From contig JBBQPM010000027.1 of assembly GCA_038217425.1 (NCBI GenBank), positions 1 to 52,007 on the forward strand: a stretch of DNA of 52,007 nt, given 5' to 3'. Source of the stretch: JAIEPT01 sp038217425. Its GTDB lineage: Bacteria > Planctomycetota > Planctomycetia > Gemmatales > Gemmataceae. A program made the translations under genes and the position numbers. Shown piece after piece: positions 7,881-16,575 of this stretch. Positions within the stretch are counted from its first letter, which is position 1; every line of letters begins with the position of its first letter. The notes under the pieces were generated by a model that searched no databases, was not told the origin of the DNA, and saw only the letters and a program-made list of their open reading frames with translations.

Positions 7881-8621
7881 ATGTCCCAATCTCGCTCCAA
7901 GGTTCGAATCGAACTGACCGTGCTCGGCGAACGGATTGCCGTCGAAGCGCCGAAGCCGCCCGACCGCGCGCGGCTCGACGAACTGCTGCCGCTGTTGCAC
8001 GCCATCGACAACGCGGCCATCGACCAGAGCGTGGCGCGCTCGGGCAAACCGATTTCGTGCTGCAAGGGATGTTCGACGTGTTGCCGGGCTCAGCCCGTGC
8101 CGATCACGCCGCCGGAGGCGTACGCGCTTTTTCGTCTGGTTCGGGCCTTGCCGGAACCCCGGCGAACAACGGTGCGCGCCGCGTTCGCCGACCGCGTGCA
8201 GCGTTTGCGCGAGGCAGGTTTGTTTGACGCGTTCTGGCAGCGCGACGCGGCGCTCGATCGGGACCGGGCGCGCTCGATCGCGCAGCAATATTTTCAGCTC
8301 GGGCTTGTGTGTCCGTTCCTGGAGAACGACGCGTGCGGCATCTATGTCGAACGTCCGTTCGTGTGCCGGCAATATTTGGCGACGACGCCGGCGGAGTTGT
8401 GCGCCGATCCGTTCAGCGGCGCCGTCGAGACGGTTCCGATGGCGCTGACACCGGCCCATGCGACGCTCAAGATTGCGCAGAGCAAGATCGGCACGCCGCA
8501 ATATTCGATACCGCTGGTGCTGGCGCTGGAGTACGCGGAGGCGCATCGCGAAGAGCTGGAACGAAAATATCCGTCGGAGGAGCTAGCCCGCAGCTGGATC
8601 GCCGCCCTCGCCGCTGAATGA
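7881..8621 (+). CDS. YkgJ-type cysteine-cluster protein
   Basis: This belongs to the CxxCxxxxCC zinc/iron-chelating family. Cys60, 61, 64, 67 and 68 (SCCKGCSTCC) form the N-terminal cluster. The second half has the matching pattern LVCPFLENDACGIYVERPFVCRQYL. The family's function is not well established, and a metal-binding role is inferred from the cysteines. ATG 7881 is preferred because GAGG lies five bases before it. A GTG at 7866 overlapping the SDR stop would add five residues (VSEAA). Close spacing makes an operon with the SDR gene likely. Confidence 0.85.
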   Translation: MSQSRSKVRIELTVLGERIAVEAPKPPDRARLDELLPLLHAIDNAAIDQSVARSGKPISCCKGCSTCCRAQPVPITPPEAYALFRLVRALPEPRRTTVRAAFADRVQRLREAGLFDAFWQRDAALDRDRARSIAQQYFQLGLVCPFLENDACGIYVERPFVCRQYLATTPAELCADPFSGAVETVPMALTPAHATLKIAQSKIGTPQYSIPLVLALEYAEAHREELERKYPSEELARSWIAALAAE

Positions 8622-8710
8622 CGCGACGGCACCTTGCCGGTAGAATGCTCCGCCTCCCCGACCCTCGCGCAAGAATTCCCGCCATGATGCGCTCGACAGC
8701 AATCTGTCGA

Positions 8711-8760
8711 AGCTCGCAGCGCAAGCAAGGATCGAATTTTCCTTGCTTGCGCTGCGGGCT
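8711..8760. repeat. GCAGCGCAAGCAAGG palindrome, copy 1
   Basis: Arms AGCTCGCAGCGCAAGCAAGG (8711-8730) and its inverted copy (8741-8760) differ by one base around a 10-nt A/T-rich loop. It lies between two convergent genes, so it may act as a bidirectional terminator. A second copy with the same core is at 27101-27153. Confidence 0.85.
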
Positions 8761-8787
8761 CCCGAACGATTATTTCCGCGCGGATTC

Positions 8788-11148
8788 TTACCGTGCAAAT
8801 CCGACGTAGAAGGCGAAGATCTGCTCGCGGTCGGTTTCGCCGCGGACGATCGGGAAGCCGAAGTCCAGGGCGATCGGCACCGGGCCCATCATTGGCACCA
8901 CGATGCGGAGGCCGACGCCGGCGGAGACGCGGTAGTCGCGGATGGAGACGTCGCGTTCGACGGTGCCGCTGTCGATGAAGCCGACGACGTAGAGATTGTC
9001 GTTGGCCTTGAGCGGAATCTGGTATTCGATGGAGTTCATGAACATGAAGTTACCGCCGACCATGTAGCCGTTGTCGTTGGGGCCGAGGCCGCGGAACTGG
9101 AAGCCTCGGACGGAGCGGAAACCGCCGCCGTAGAAGCGTTCGAAGACGGGAGTGGAATCGCCCGCCCAGCCGATCTGGTGTTTCATGGCGATGACGTGTT
9201 TGCCGGAGCCGTCGGCGCGCTGGAAGACCGAGTAGAAATGGCTGGCCTCGGCGGTGAGGATCGGGAAGTTGAAATCGCCCATGCCGTACTCGCCGGCGCC
9301 GTCGACGAAGAGGCCTTCGGTCGGCCTCATGAAGGAATCGCGGGTGTCGTAGGACATGCCGAGGCGTGGGACGGCGAGGAAGTTGGTGCCCAGGACGTCT
9401 TTGTAGTCCTGGGGGGCGAAGTCGCCGATGTTGTCGACGCCGACGTTTTCGAGGCGAATGCCGGCGTTGACGGTGACCTGATTATTCACTTGATGACCGA
9501 GGGTGAATCGGCCGCCGTAGCGATTCTCGGTGTACTCGTTGAAGATGCGATCGTAGTAGTAGCCGCTGACGCCGAGGCTGTAGGGGCGGTCGAAGAGGAA
9601 GGGTTCGCGGAAGCTGACGACGTAGCGTTGGACCTGCGTACCGGGGGCGGCTTCGATGCGAAACTCCTGTCCGCCGCCGCGGAAGGCGCGGAGCGTGTAG
9701 AGCTCTTCCCAGCTGGTGGGCCAATTGAAGATGTCGAAGTTCTTTTCGTTGATGACGGCCTGTCCGACGAGGCCCGCGTCGGAGCTGACGCCGGCGCCGA
9801 GCATGATACTGCCGGTCGTCGTTTCCTTGACGCGGACGAGCAGATCTTTGAAGGCGCTATTGGGATTGTCGATGACTTCGATGGTGGGGCGTTCGCCCGT
9901 TTCGGGATTGGCGGCAAAGAGACCCGAGCGCGCCAGGTTCGCCTCCGCGATGCGCAGGTCGGGATAGCTGATCGTTTGGCCCGGGAGAATGTTGCCCAGG
10001 TATCGGCGAACGACGTCGGCGCGCGTGATGTCGTTGCCGACCACGGTGACGGTGCCGACCCGCGAGGGGACGGTGTCGACTTCCTTCACCAGATACTGCA
10101 CGCGAACCAGGCCCGGCTGTTCGGGGACGGAGAAGCGGACCTCCTGCACGTCGACCTTTCGGCCCCGGTAGCCGACGTAATCCTGAATGTAGCGGACGTC
10201 GGTGGCGGTATCTTTCTTGTTGTAAAACTGGCCGGGCTTGGTGGTGAGGAACTTTTGAGTTTCCTCGGCCGAGACCGACTTGAGGCCCTCGGCTTTGACG
10301 TAATCGACGCGGAAGCGTTCGCCTTCGTGGATGTAGAAAACGACGTCGACTTCGTTGAGTTCGTTGGTGAAGATGAGTTCCCGGGTCACGCGGGCATTGA
10401 GGTAGCCGTTGCTTTCGTAGTATTCCCGCAGTTTCTGGACGTCGTTGTCGATCATCGCGGAGTTGAATTTGCCGCCGAAGTTGACGTAGTGTCGGCTGGT
10501 GTCGACCTGGGTTTTGAGGCGGTCGGCGGTGGCGAGCTGGTCCTGGCCCTTGAAGGTCACGCTGCGGACGCGGACGACGGGGCCTTCGGTGATGTTGAAG
10601 ACGACGCGCGTGTCGGTGTCCTTGAGGCCCTCCTCGATCTGCACGCTGGCGAAGTAGCGCCCTTGTTTCTTGAGGAAATCCTGGAGTTCATACGCCACCT
10701 GCTGGTTCCAGACGGGGCTCATCGGCATGCCCTTCTTGAGGCGCGCGATGTTATCGAGTTCCTTGTCTGAGATGTGGTTGGCGTGTTTGAAGACGATATC
10801 GCGGATGATGCCGCGGTTCTCGCGAATCTCGTAGATAAGGATGATCTGCCCGTCGGCCGAGCGTTCCTCACGGGAGAAGACTTTATTGGGCAGGCGCGAT
10901 TCCTGGAGCCTGCGGATGTCTTCCTTGACGACGTCGGCGCTGTAGTATTCGCCCTTTTTGGCGCGAATGTAGCGCATGATTTGGTCGGCGGGGATGTTGA
11001 CGTTTCCGACGATGCGCACCTCGGCAATGATGGGCGGCGTCGCCGCGGACTGGGCGAAGGCGCTCCACGCCGACAGGAGTGCCGCGAGCACGCCGAGACT
11101 GAAGACGCCCCAGATCCGTTGGGCAGGCATACGATCCGTGTTGGCCAT
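8788..11148 (-). CDS. bamA: Outer membrane protein assembly factor BamA
   Basis: BamA folds and inserts beta-barrel proteins into the outer membrane. The 786-residue protein has a signal peptide (about residues 1-32, ending AFAQ). A POTRA region of about 400 residues follows, with repeated beta-alpha-alpha-beta blocks such as IIAEVRIVGNVNIPADQIMR and VGTVTVVGNDITRADVVRRY. A C-terminal Omp85 barrel starts near residue 440. The barrel carries the diagnostic loop-6 motif SVRGFQFRGLGP at about residue 680. The last residues are FYVGFAR, so the chain ends in Arg rather than the Phe or Trp usual for proteobacterial barrels. No Skp/OmpH or LpxD neighbour is present. The start is ATG 11148. Confidence 0.93.
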   Translation of the reverse strand: MANTDRMPAQRIWGVFSLGVLAALLSAWSAFAQSAATPPIIAEVRIVGNVNIPADQIMRYIRAKKGEYYSADVVKEDIRRLQESRLPNKVFSREERSADGQIILIYEIRENRGIIRDIVFKHANHISDKELDNIARLKKGMPMSPVWNQQVAYELQDFLKKQGRYFASVQIEEGLKDTDTRVVFNITEGPVVRVRSVTFKGQDQLATADRLKTQVDTSRHYVNFGGKFNSAMIDNDVQKLREYYESNGYLNARVTRELIFTNELNEVDVVFYIHEGERFRVDYVKAEGLKSVSAEETQKFLTTKPGQFYNKKDTATDVRYIQDYVGYRGRKVDVQEVRFSVPEQPGLVRVQYLVKEVDTVPSRVGTVTVVGNDITRADVVRRYLGNILPGQTISYPDLRIAEANLARSGLFAANPETGERPTIEVIDNPNSAFKDLLVRVKETTTGSIMLGAGVSSDAGLVGQAVINEKNFDIFNWPTSWEELYTLRAFRGGGQEFRIEAAPGTQVQRYVVSFREPFLFDRPYSLGVSGYYYDRIFNEYTENRYGGRFTLGHQVNNQVTVNAGIRLENVGVDNIGDFAPQDYKDVLGTNFLAVPRLGMSYDTRDSFMRPTEGLFVDGAGEYGMGDFNFPILTAEASHFYSVFQRADGSGKHVIAMKHQIGWAGDSTPVFERFYGGGFRSVRGFQFRGLGPNDNGYMVGGNFMFMNSIEYQIPLKANDNLYVVGFIDSGTVERDVSIRDYRVSAGVGLRIVVPMMGPVPIALDFGFPIVRGETDREQIFAFYVGFAR

Positions 11149-11303
11149 GACTTCCGCCTATCCCTTTCCGTGGGAATTCACCGCGAAATACTGGAGTGGG
11201 GGAGATAATCGCAGCGCCGCAGGAAGTCAAGCCGAAGTCGCTGTGCTTGAGAGTAATTTCACATTCGTGTGCTTTCCCAGGGATCCCCATCCCTGGACTT
11301 TCC

Positions 11304-11906
11304 CTAGATTACCACTCCCAGTTCGCGCAGTTGGCCCGCGAGGTCTTGATTCGGCGCGTAGACGATCCCCTTCATGCCGACGGCGCGGGCGCCCATGATG
11401 TTTACCAGCAGATCGTCGATGAAGACGCATTCCTCGGCCGGGCATTCCGCCAGCTTCAGGCACGCGTGGAAGAACTCCGGGTGCGGCTTGCGGCAGCCGA
11501 TTTCGTGCGACAGCACCAGACCGTCGAAATCCTTGAGCACATGGGCGAAATGTTGGCGGTAGTACGTCGAGTGGATGATATTGGTGTTGCTGCCGAGCAG
11601 GACCCGGTAGCGCGGCTTCAAACGCGGGGCCAATTCGCACACTTCGTCGATCGGCGTGAAGATGTCCTCCATCGCGGCCTGCAGCGTGGGCGCGTCGCAG
11701 CCGAGTTGGCCGAGTTCCAGGTAATGCTGAAGGAACTGGTCGCTGGTCAGATGGCCCTTTTCAAAGCGATCTTCGAGATCGTTGTCGTAGATCAGCGGAT
11801 AGATTTGCTCGGCCGTGAGCGAGGTAAACTCGCGGAGTTGGCGGAGGGCACGGTAGTGATCGAAGCGAGCGATGACGTTGCCGAAATCGAAAATGATGGT
11901 GCGCAC
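11304..11906 (-). CDS. HAD-family phosphatase, YihX-like
   Basis: This haloacid-dehalogenase-type hydrolase has 200 residues. Motif I is FDFGNV with the nucleophile Asp7. The second Asp of the usual DxD is replaced by Gly9, as in the YihX (glucose-1-phosphate phosphatase) subgroup. Motif II is LGSNTN, motif III the Lys in GCRKPHPEFF, and motif IV FIDDLLVNI. A four-helix cap lies between residues 15 and 90. The subgroup dephosphorylates sugar phosphates; the exact substrate here is not known. It is downstream of a 546-nt spacer filled with nested repeats. Confidence 0.87.
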   Translation of the reverse strand: MRTIIFDFGNVIARFDHYRALRQLREFTSLTAEQIYPLIYDNDLEDRFEKGHLTSDQFLQHYLELGQLGCDAPTLQAAMEDIFTPIDEVCELAPRLKPRYRVLLGSNTNIIHSTYYRQHFAHVLKDFDGLVLSHEIGCRKPHPEFFHACLKLAECPAEECVFIDDLLVNIMGARAVGMKGIVYAPNQDLAGQLRELGVVI

Positions 11907-11997
11907 GCGAATCCTCTTGGCGGTTCCGGAGAAAGATGGTGATATTGTCGGAGAGCGGAGCGCGTCGGCAACCTCGGGCCCTGGGGTCCTCAGGAAT

Positions 11998-12403
11998 AGC
12001 CACAGAGGGCACAGAGGTCACAGAGAAATCAAACGGTCGTTCGCGAGGATTGCGTTGTATGGAACCCATCATCGTTCGGGCGTTGACTTGAACAGAGCGA
12101 CCAGGCAACTCAGCCCCGGATGGGGCGGCGGAAGGTAGCCACGGGTGGAGCGCAGCGCAACCCGTGGTAAGACACAGTGATCGAATCGCTCCGGAGGAGC
12201 GAAGGAGACTTATTCGGTAGGTGCGTAGTCTCCTCTGCCCCTGCCGGGGCAGCCGAACTTCCTCGTGCAACCACGGGTTCCGCTGCGCTTCACCCGTGGC
12301 TACCTTCCGTCGCCCCTCCGGGGCGAAGATCGGTGCATCGACGTCAGCACCCAAACTCTACATGGTCTATTCATTCCTCTGTGTTCTCTGTGCCCTCTGT
12401 GGC
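11998..12403. repeat. Nested inverted-repeat array (cacagag and CCACGGGT families)
   Basis: Three pairs of inverted repeats lie inside each other. The outer pair (11998-12030 and 12376-12403) is the cacagag type (AGCCACAGAGGGCACAGAG and its inverse). The middle pair (12113-12168 and 12270-12324) is about 55 bp with roughly 93% identity and includes AGCCACGGGTG and GCGCAGCG. The inner pair is AGGAGACT / AGTCTCCT (12203-12210, 12227-12234). The array fills most of the 546-nt spacer between the HAD gene and the PQQ-propeller gene, and no open reading frame in it looks real. The cacagag family recurs at 23582-23677. Confidence 0.85.
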
Positions 12404-12452
12404 CCGATTTTTCTGATGCCCGGATTCCTGCTCACGCCCGTAGAATAAAGCC

Positions 12453-15400
12453 ATGCGGATCACGGTCGTTTGTCCCCGATGCGAGTCGAGCTATCAGGTC
12501 GAGGCGAACCTGCGCGGCAAGCGGATGCGTTGTCCGAACGCGATCTGCCGGGCGATCATCGAGATTCCGGGCGAAGTTCCGCCGGCGCCGAAACCGCCGA
12601 TCGTCGCTCCGGCGCCCGACTGGGCGAAACTCCCGCCGCCGCCGGTCCGCGCTGCGGCGCGCGTCGAAATCCCGCCGGCCGAAGAGGAACCCGCCTTCGA
12701 CATTCCCGGCGACGAACCTGCGGACGAACCGCCTCCGACGCCGGAACCAGAACTTCCGCAGCCGCGACGGCGATCGCTGCTGATCATCGGCATCCTCCTG
12801 GCGGTGCTGGCGATCGGCGCGAGCGTCGGCGTCTGGCGCTGGACCAGCATGCACGGCGCCCACGAAGAGGAGATGGCGCGGGCCGCGGAGAAGTCGCTGC
12901 GCGAACAAGAGTTTCTCGCCGCCAGCCAGAATTATCAGCAGCTCGTCCGCACGTTTCCCGCCAGCCCGCGCCTCGGCGAGTATCGTTTTCTTGCGGAGCT
13001 GAGCGATGTCCGCGCCGACGTCGAACAGCCGCGCGATGCGATCGAGGATCTGTACGCGTCGCTCAAGCGGGTCGAGACCTTCGTGAGCGGTCACCAGGAG
13101 ACTCCGATTCTGGAACAGCATCACGCCGATGTCTGGACGATGTTTCATCACCTCGCCGAGACCCTGGCCGGACGCGCCGAAGAGAAGAACGAGTTGGAGC
13201 CGATGATGGTCGCCCGGCATGCCTGGGCGCAGGCGCAGAAGTTCAAGGCTCCGCCGGGCAAGGACGTCGCGAAACTGAGTGAGCGGTTTCAAGCTCGAGC
13301 CGCGGAAGTCACGCGCCTGGCGGCGCTGCGCGCGGAACGCGTGCAGTTCCTCACGCAGCTCGCGGACTGGATCGGCGAACCGCGGCTCGAGCATCTTCTC
13401 GACGCCAAGAAGATTTCAGTAGAGCGCGATTATGCGCAGGATGTCGAAGTGCAGTCCAAGCTCGCGGAGTTGCAGAAGAGCTACCGCGACAGCCTGCACT
13501 TCGTCCGCGCGCCGAGCGAAAAGCACGTGCTGGCCGTCGATCCGTTTCCGAGCCTCGCCTGGACGCCTGCGGTCGGGGCGACGACGCCGATCCCGGAAGC
13601 GTCGGGCACGGTGCTGGCGCTCGCGCGTGGCGTGCTCTACGCGTTCGATCCGGCCCAGGGGAATCTTCGCTGGGTCTGCCGACTCGGCATCGACACCGTC
13701 CGGCTCCCCGTGCGCGTGCCGGCGGACGATTTGGCGCCGGCGCGGTACCTGGCGCTGTCGTCGGATTTGCAAGCCGTGCTCGCGCTCGACGAGATGACGG
13801 GCGAACTTCTCTGGTCGCAGGCGCTCGCCGGCGTTTGCCTGGGCCCGCCGGTCCATGCCGGGCGCAGCCTGCTCGTGCCGACGTGGGCGGGGCGCATCGA
13901 CGAAATCGACGTCGCGGCCGGCGTGCTGCGCGGCAGCTATCCGATCGATCAACCGCTCCCCCTGGGAGGCGTTCGCCTGGGGACGACGTCGCGCGTCTTT
14001 TTCGCCGGGCAGCGCGAATGCGTCTACGAGATCGACGTGGCGCAGCGGCAATGCGTCGCCGTCCACTACACGGGCCACGCCGACGGCGCCTGGCTCGCGC
14101 CGCCGATCCCGTTCGCCCATCCGGCTCGGCCCCAGGAAACGTTGCTTCTGACGACCGGCCGCGATCTGAAAGTGCAGGCGATCTCCCTCGCGGATCTGAA
14201 AGCGCTGGAGCCGGCCGCGGCCCTGCCGGGCGTGAACGCGTTTCCCCCGTGGATCGACGCGGGCCGGGTGATCCTCGCCAACGATGAAGGCCGGGTCGGC
14301 GTCTGGGGACGGCAACTCCCCGGCACGCTCGACGCGCTCTTCTATCCGATTCTCAAAGCCCCGCATGCCCTCGGCGGCAAATTTCGGCAATCGACCTTCA
14401 TTGCCCATGTCGACGAAGATCGTCTGTGGATCCTCGCGGCCGGCAAGCTCCACGCCCTGCGGCTCGACGTCATCGCTCAAACGTTGACGCCCGTCGGCAA
14501 GCAAATCGCAAATCTCGGGTCGCCGTTGCACGAGGGCCAGATGATTCGCGCCAACGGCAAGCGCTTCCTGTTCCTCGCGCTGCAGGACGATGGCGGCGAT
14601 TGCCGACTTGCCGCCATCGATGCCGACTCCGGCGAAATCCACTGGCAGCGCCGCCTGGGTTTGACTCCGGCCGGCGACGGCGTCGCGCTGTCGGACCGCG
14701 TGGTGATCCCGGAAGCTCGGCGCGTGCAAGTGCTGCGGACGGACGTGACGAAGCCATGGACGTTCCTGGACGACGTCGGCGTTCCCCTGGACGAGGAGCG
14801 TCAGCACCTGTGGATTCGGCGCGGCGACGACGTCGTCCATATCGCGGCGGGAAAGACGCAGGTCACGCTGCAGACCGGCGCCGAGAAACCGCGCACGGTC
14901 GAGTTGCCGGCGGAACGACTCGGCGCCGTGGTCACGGGCCCGGGACTCGTGCTCGTGCCGCTCCGTTCGGGTCAGGTGTTGGCGATTCCGTGGGACGGGG
15001 AACCGGGGCCGCCGGTGGCGCTTCGCTCCGCCGGCGCGGAGGGCGCGCTGCGTCTGGCGTCGATCTCTGCCGATCGCTTCGCGGTCAGCGACGGCAAGAT
15101 GGTTCAGCTCGTGCAGGGAGCGAACCTCGAGAAGGTCGGCTCGGCAGCAGTCGCCGGCGAACTGCTCGCGCTGGCCGACGAGTCCGCGCGCGTCATCGTC
15201 GTCGATGCTGCGAACATCGCGACATTACTCGAAGGCGACCGTCTGCTCAGGAAGCGCAGCTGGCCGTTGGGCGGGAAGCTTCAGGGCCAACCGTTTCGAT
15301 TGCCGGGCGGTTTCGGCTGCGTCGTCGACCGCAAGCGCCTCGTGGCATTCGATGCCGAGAAACCGGGAGTGCGCTGGGAGTACGCAATGCCGGGCGAGGT

Positions 15401-15629
15401 GGTGGGCACGCCGCTCGTCGTGGGTCAGGCGGTGATCGTCGCGGACGAAGCAGGTCAAGTCCTCGCGCTGGACTCGGCCACGGGCATGCCGCTGGCGCCG
15501 GGAATTTCGTTTCGCGCCAACGTCGCCGCCGCGGCGTCGCCGCTTCTCTGGAGGAATCACGTCCTCGTGCCGCTGACGGACGGCACCTGCTTCGCCCTCC
15601 CCGCGGCCCGGCTCAAGGTGGGATCATGA
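12453..15629 (+). CDS. Zinc-ribbon / transmembrane / PQQ-like beta-propeller protein
   Basis: This large planctomycete-type protein of 1058 residues has an N-terminal zinc ribbon (Cys7, 10, 27, 32: CPRC and CPNAIC). A Pro/Glu-rich linker follows, then one membrane helix at about 107-127 (SLLIIGILLAVLAIGASVGVW), a helical region to about 380, and a long beta-propeller with PQQ-type blades (GVLYAFDPAQGNLRW, VLALDEMTGELLW, IDADSGEIHWQRRLG, VLALDSATGMPLAPG). The ribbon should be cytoplasmic and the propeller outside the membrane. The ligand or function is unknown. A TAGAAT box sits at 12441-12446, only six bases before the ATG, so transcription may start at or near the start codon. The stop overlaps the next gene (ATGA). 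Confidence 0.82.
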   Translation: MRITVVCPRCESSYQVEANLRGKRMRCPNAICRAIIEIPGEVPPAPKPPIVAPAPDWAKLPPPPVRAAARVEIPPAEEEPAFDIPGDEPADEPPPTPEPELPQPRRRSLLIIGILLAVLAIGASVGVWRWTSMHGAHEEEMARAAEKSLREQEFLAASQNYQQLVRTFPASPRLGEYRFLAELSDVRADVEQPRDAIEDLYASLKRVETFVSGHQETPILEQHHADVWTMFHHLAETLAGRAEEKNELEPMMVARHAWAQAQKFKAPPGKDVAKLSERFQARAAEVTRLAALRAERVQFLTQLADWIGEPRLEHLLDAKKISVERDYAQDVEVQSKLAELQKSYRDSLHFVRAPSEKHVLAVDPFPSLAWTPAVGATTPIPEASGTVLALARGVLYAFDPAQGNLRWVCRLGIDTVRLPVRVPADDLAPARYLALSSDLQAVLALDEMTGELLWSQALAGVCLGPPVHAGRSLLVPTWAGRIDEIDVAAGVLRGSYPIDQPLPLGGVRLGTTSRVFFAGQRECVYEIDVAQRQCVAVHYTGHADGAWLAPPIPFAHPARPQETLLLTTGRDLKVQAISLADLKALEPAAALPGVNAFPPWIDAGRVILANDEGRVGVWGRQLPGTLDALFYPILKAPHALGGKFRQSTFIAHVDEDRLWILAAGKLHALRLDVIAQTLTPVGKQIANLGSPLHEGQMIRANGKRFLFLALQDDGGDCRLAAIDADSGEIHWQRRLGLTPAGDGVALSDRVVIPEARRVQVLRTDVTKPWTFLDDVGVPLDEERQHLWIRRGDDVVHIAAGKTQVTLQTGAEKPRTVELPAERLGAVVTGPGLVLVPLRSGQVLAIPWDGEPGPPVALRSAGAEGALRLASISADRFAVSDGKMVQLVQGANLEKVGSAAVAGELLALADESARVIVVDAANIATLLEGDRLLRKRSWPLGGKLQGQPFRLPGGFGCVVDRKRLVAFDAEKPGVRWEYAMPGEVVGTPLVVGQAVIVADEAGQVLALDSATGMPLAPGISFRANVAAAASPLLWRNHVLVPLTDGTCFALPAARLKVGS

Positions 15630-16477
15630 CGCCCGTTCTGGACCGCGAAGAGTACATCGAGCAGGCCTACTTCTTCCGCGTCCTGCGCGATCGGCTCCTG
15701 GAGAATCTACCGACCCAACAAGTTCTTACGTCGCTGCACCAGGAGATTCTCTCGACCACGACGTTGCCGCTTGCCGTGCAGTTCGTGGGCACCGAACTCA
15801 AACACTCGGGGCTGTTGTCGTCGGGCTTCGCGAAGTTGCCGCACTACTTTACGCCGTTCCAGACGCTGGTGATTCGCAAGACGGAAGACGAGCTGGGCCG
15901 ATTCAGCGTCGACACCGGCCTGTTGCTCCTGCAGCGCGAAGCGGAGTATCGCTCGGGCACGCCGACGCAGCCGGGGCTGTTCGTGTTTGCCCTGGAGGCG
16001 ATGAGCCGAAATCGCCTGGGCTACGACGAGGGGTTGGTTTGTTTGCAGCACGACGGATTCTTCGCCGGTCCCTGGCACGCCTACTTCGACTTCGTCAAGA
16101 AACAGGTCGGCAGCGTCGACCTATGCAATTTGATCTACGTCCGTTCGGAGCTGTACCTCGCCGACCGCAGGCGCCGGGATCCCGAGTTTATGGTCACGGC
16201 GCCGGCGCTGTTCGGCGAGAAGGAGGGCAAGATCGCGCGGGCGAACCTGGGCCGCGATCCGCTGTATCTGTTCGCGGCCCTGCAGCGCCAGCTCGGCTAT
16301 CCCATGGTTCCCCGGCAGCGGCCCAAGGACGATCCGCTGTCCCAGGTCGGCCTGCTGCAGGCGAAAGTGCGCGAACTCGAGCAGCGTGTGAAATTGGTCG
16401 AAGGCGAGCTACGCGGCAAAGTCGATTTGAGCCCGTTCCTGGCGCGGCCGGACTTGCCTGCCGATGACGAGGGGTGA
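15626..16477 (+). CDS. Conserved planctomycete protein of unknown function, coiled-coil tail
   Basis: The ATG at 15626 overlaps the stop of the PQQ-propeller gene (ATGA), so translation of the two is coupled. The 283-residue product has no signal peptide. It has a mixed alpha/beta body (YIEQAYFFRVLRDRL, LKHSGLLSSGFAKLPHYFTP, NLIYVRSELYL). The C-terminal coiled coil at about 240-265 (LLQAKVRELEQRVKLVEGEL) ends in an acidic tail. I recognise no enzymatic motif. Coupling implies that it works with the propeller protein, perhaps as a cytoplasmic partner of its ribbon side. Confidence 0.75.
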   Translation: MTPVLDREEYIEQAYFFRVLRDRLLENLPTQQVLTSLHQEILSTTTLPLAVQFVGTELKHSGLLSSGFAKLPHYFTPFQTLVIRKTEDELGRFSVDTGLLLLQREAEYRSGTPTQPGLFVFALEAMSRNRLGYDEGLVCLQHDGFFAGPWHAYFDFVKKQVGSVDLCNLIYVRSELYLADRRRRDPEFMVTAPALFGEKEGKIARANLGRDPLYLFAALQRQLGYPMVPRQRPKDDPLSQVGLLQAKVRELEQRVKLVEGELRGKVDLSPFLARPDLPADDEG

Positions 16478-16483
16478 GATACT

Positions 16484-16567
16484 TTTAGCCGCCGACTCCT
16501 GTCGCCGCGGTCGTGCCCCGACGCAGTACGTGCCCCACGTGCGCGCCGACAGGAGTCGGCGGCTAAA
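16484..16567. repeat. TTTAGCCGCCG palindrome, copy 1
   Basis: Perfect 21-bp inverted arms lie at 16484-16504 and 16547-16567 (outer part TTTAGCCGCCGACTCC). They flank a 42-nt loop and fill the space between two convergent genes. The outer 11 bp are shared with elements at 20054-20149 and 28424-28488, while the inner part differs from copy to copy. Confidence 0.9.
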
Positions 16568-16575
16568 CATCGCGT

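Noticed and set aside
8743..10770. 675-codon open frame on the plus strand
   Set aside because: It is antisense to bamA, has biased composition rich in Asp, Val, Ala and Glu, and starts in a palindromic repeat.
14426..15625. Upstream 400 codons of the 14426-16477 frame
   Set aside because: They overlap the PQQ-propeller gene in another frame and are Arg-rich nonsense. The real gene starts at ATG 15626.
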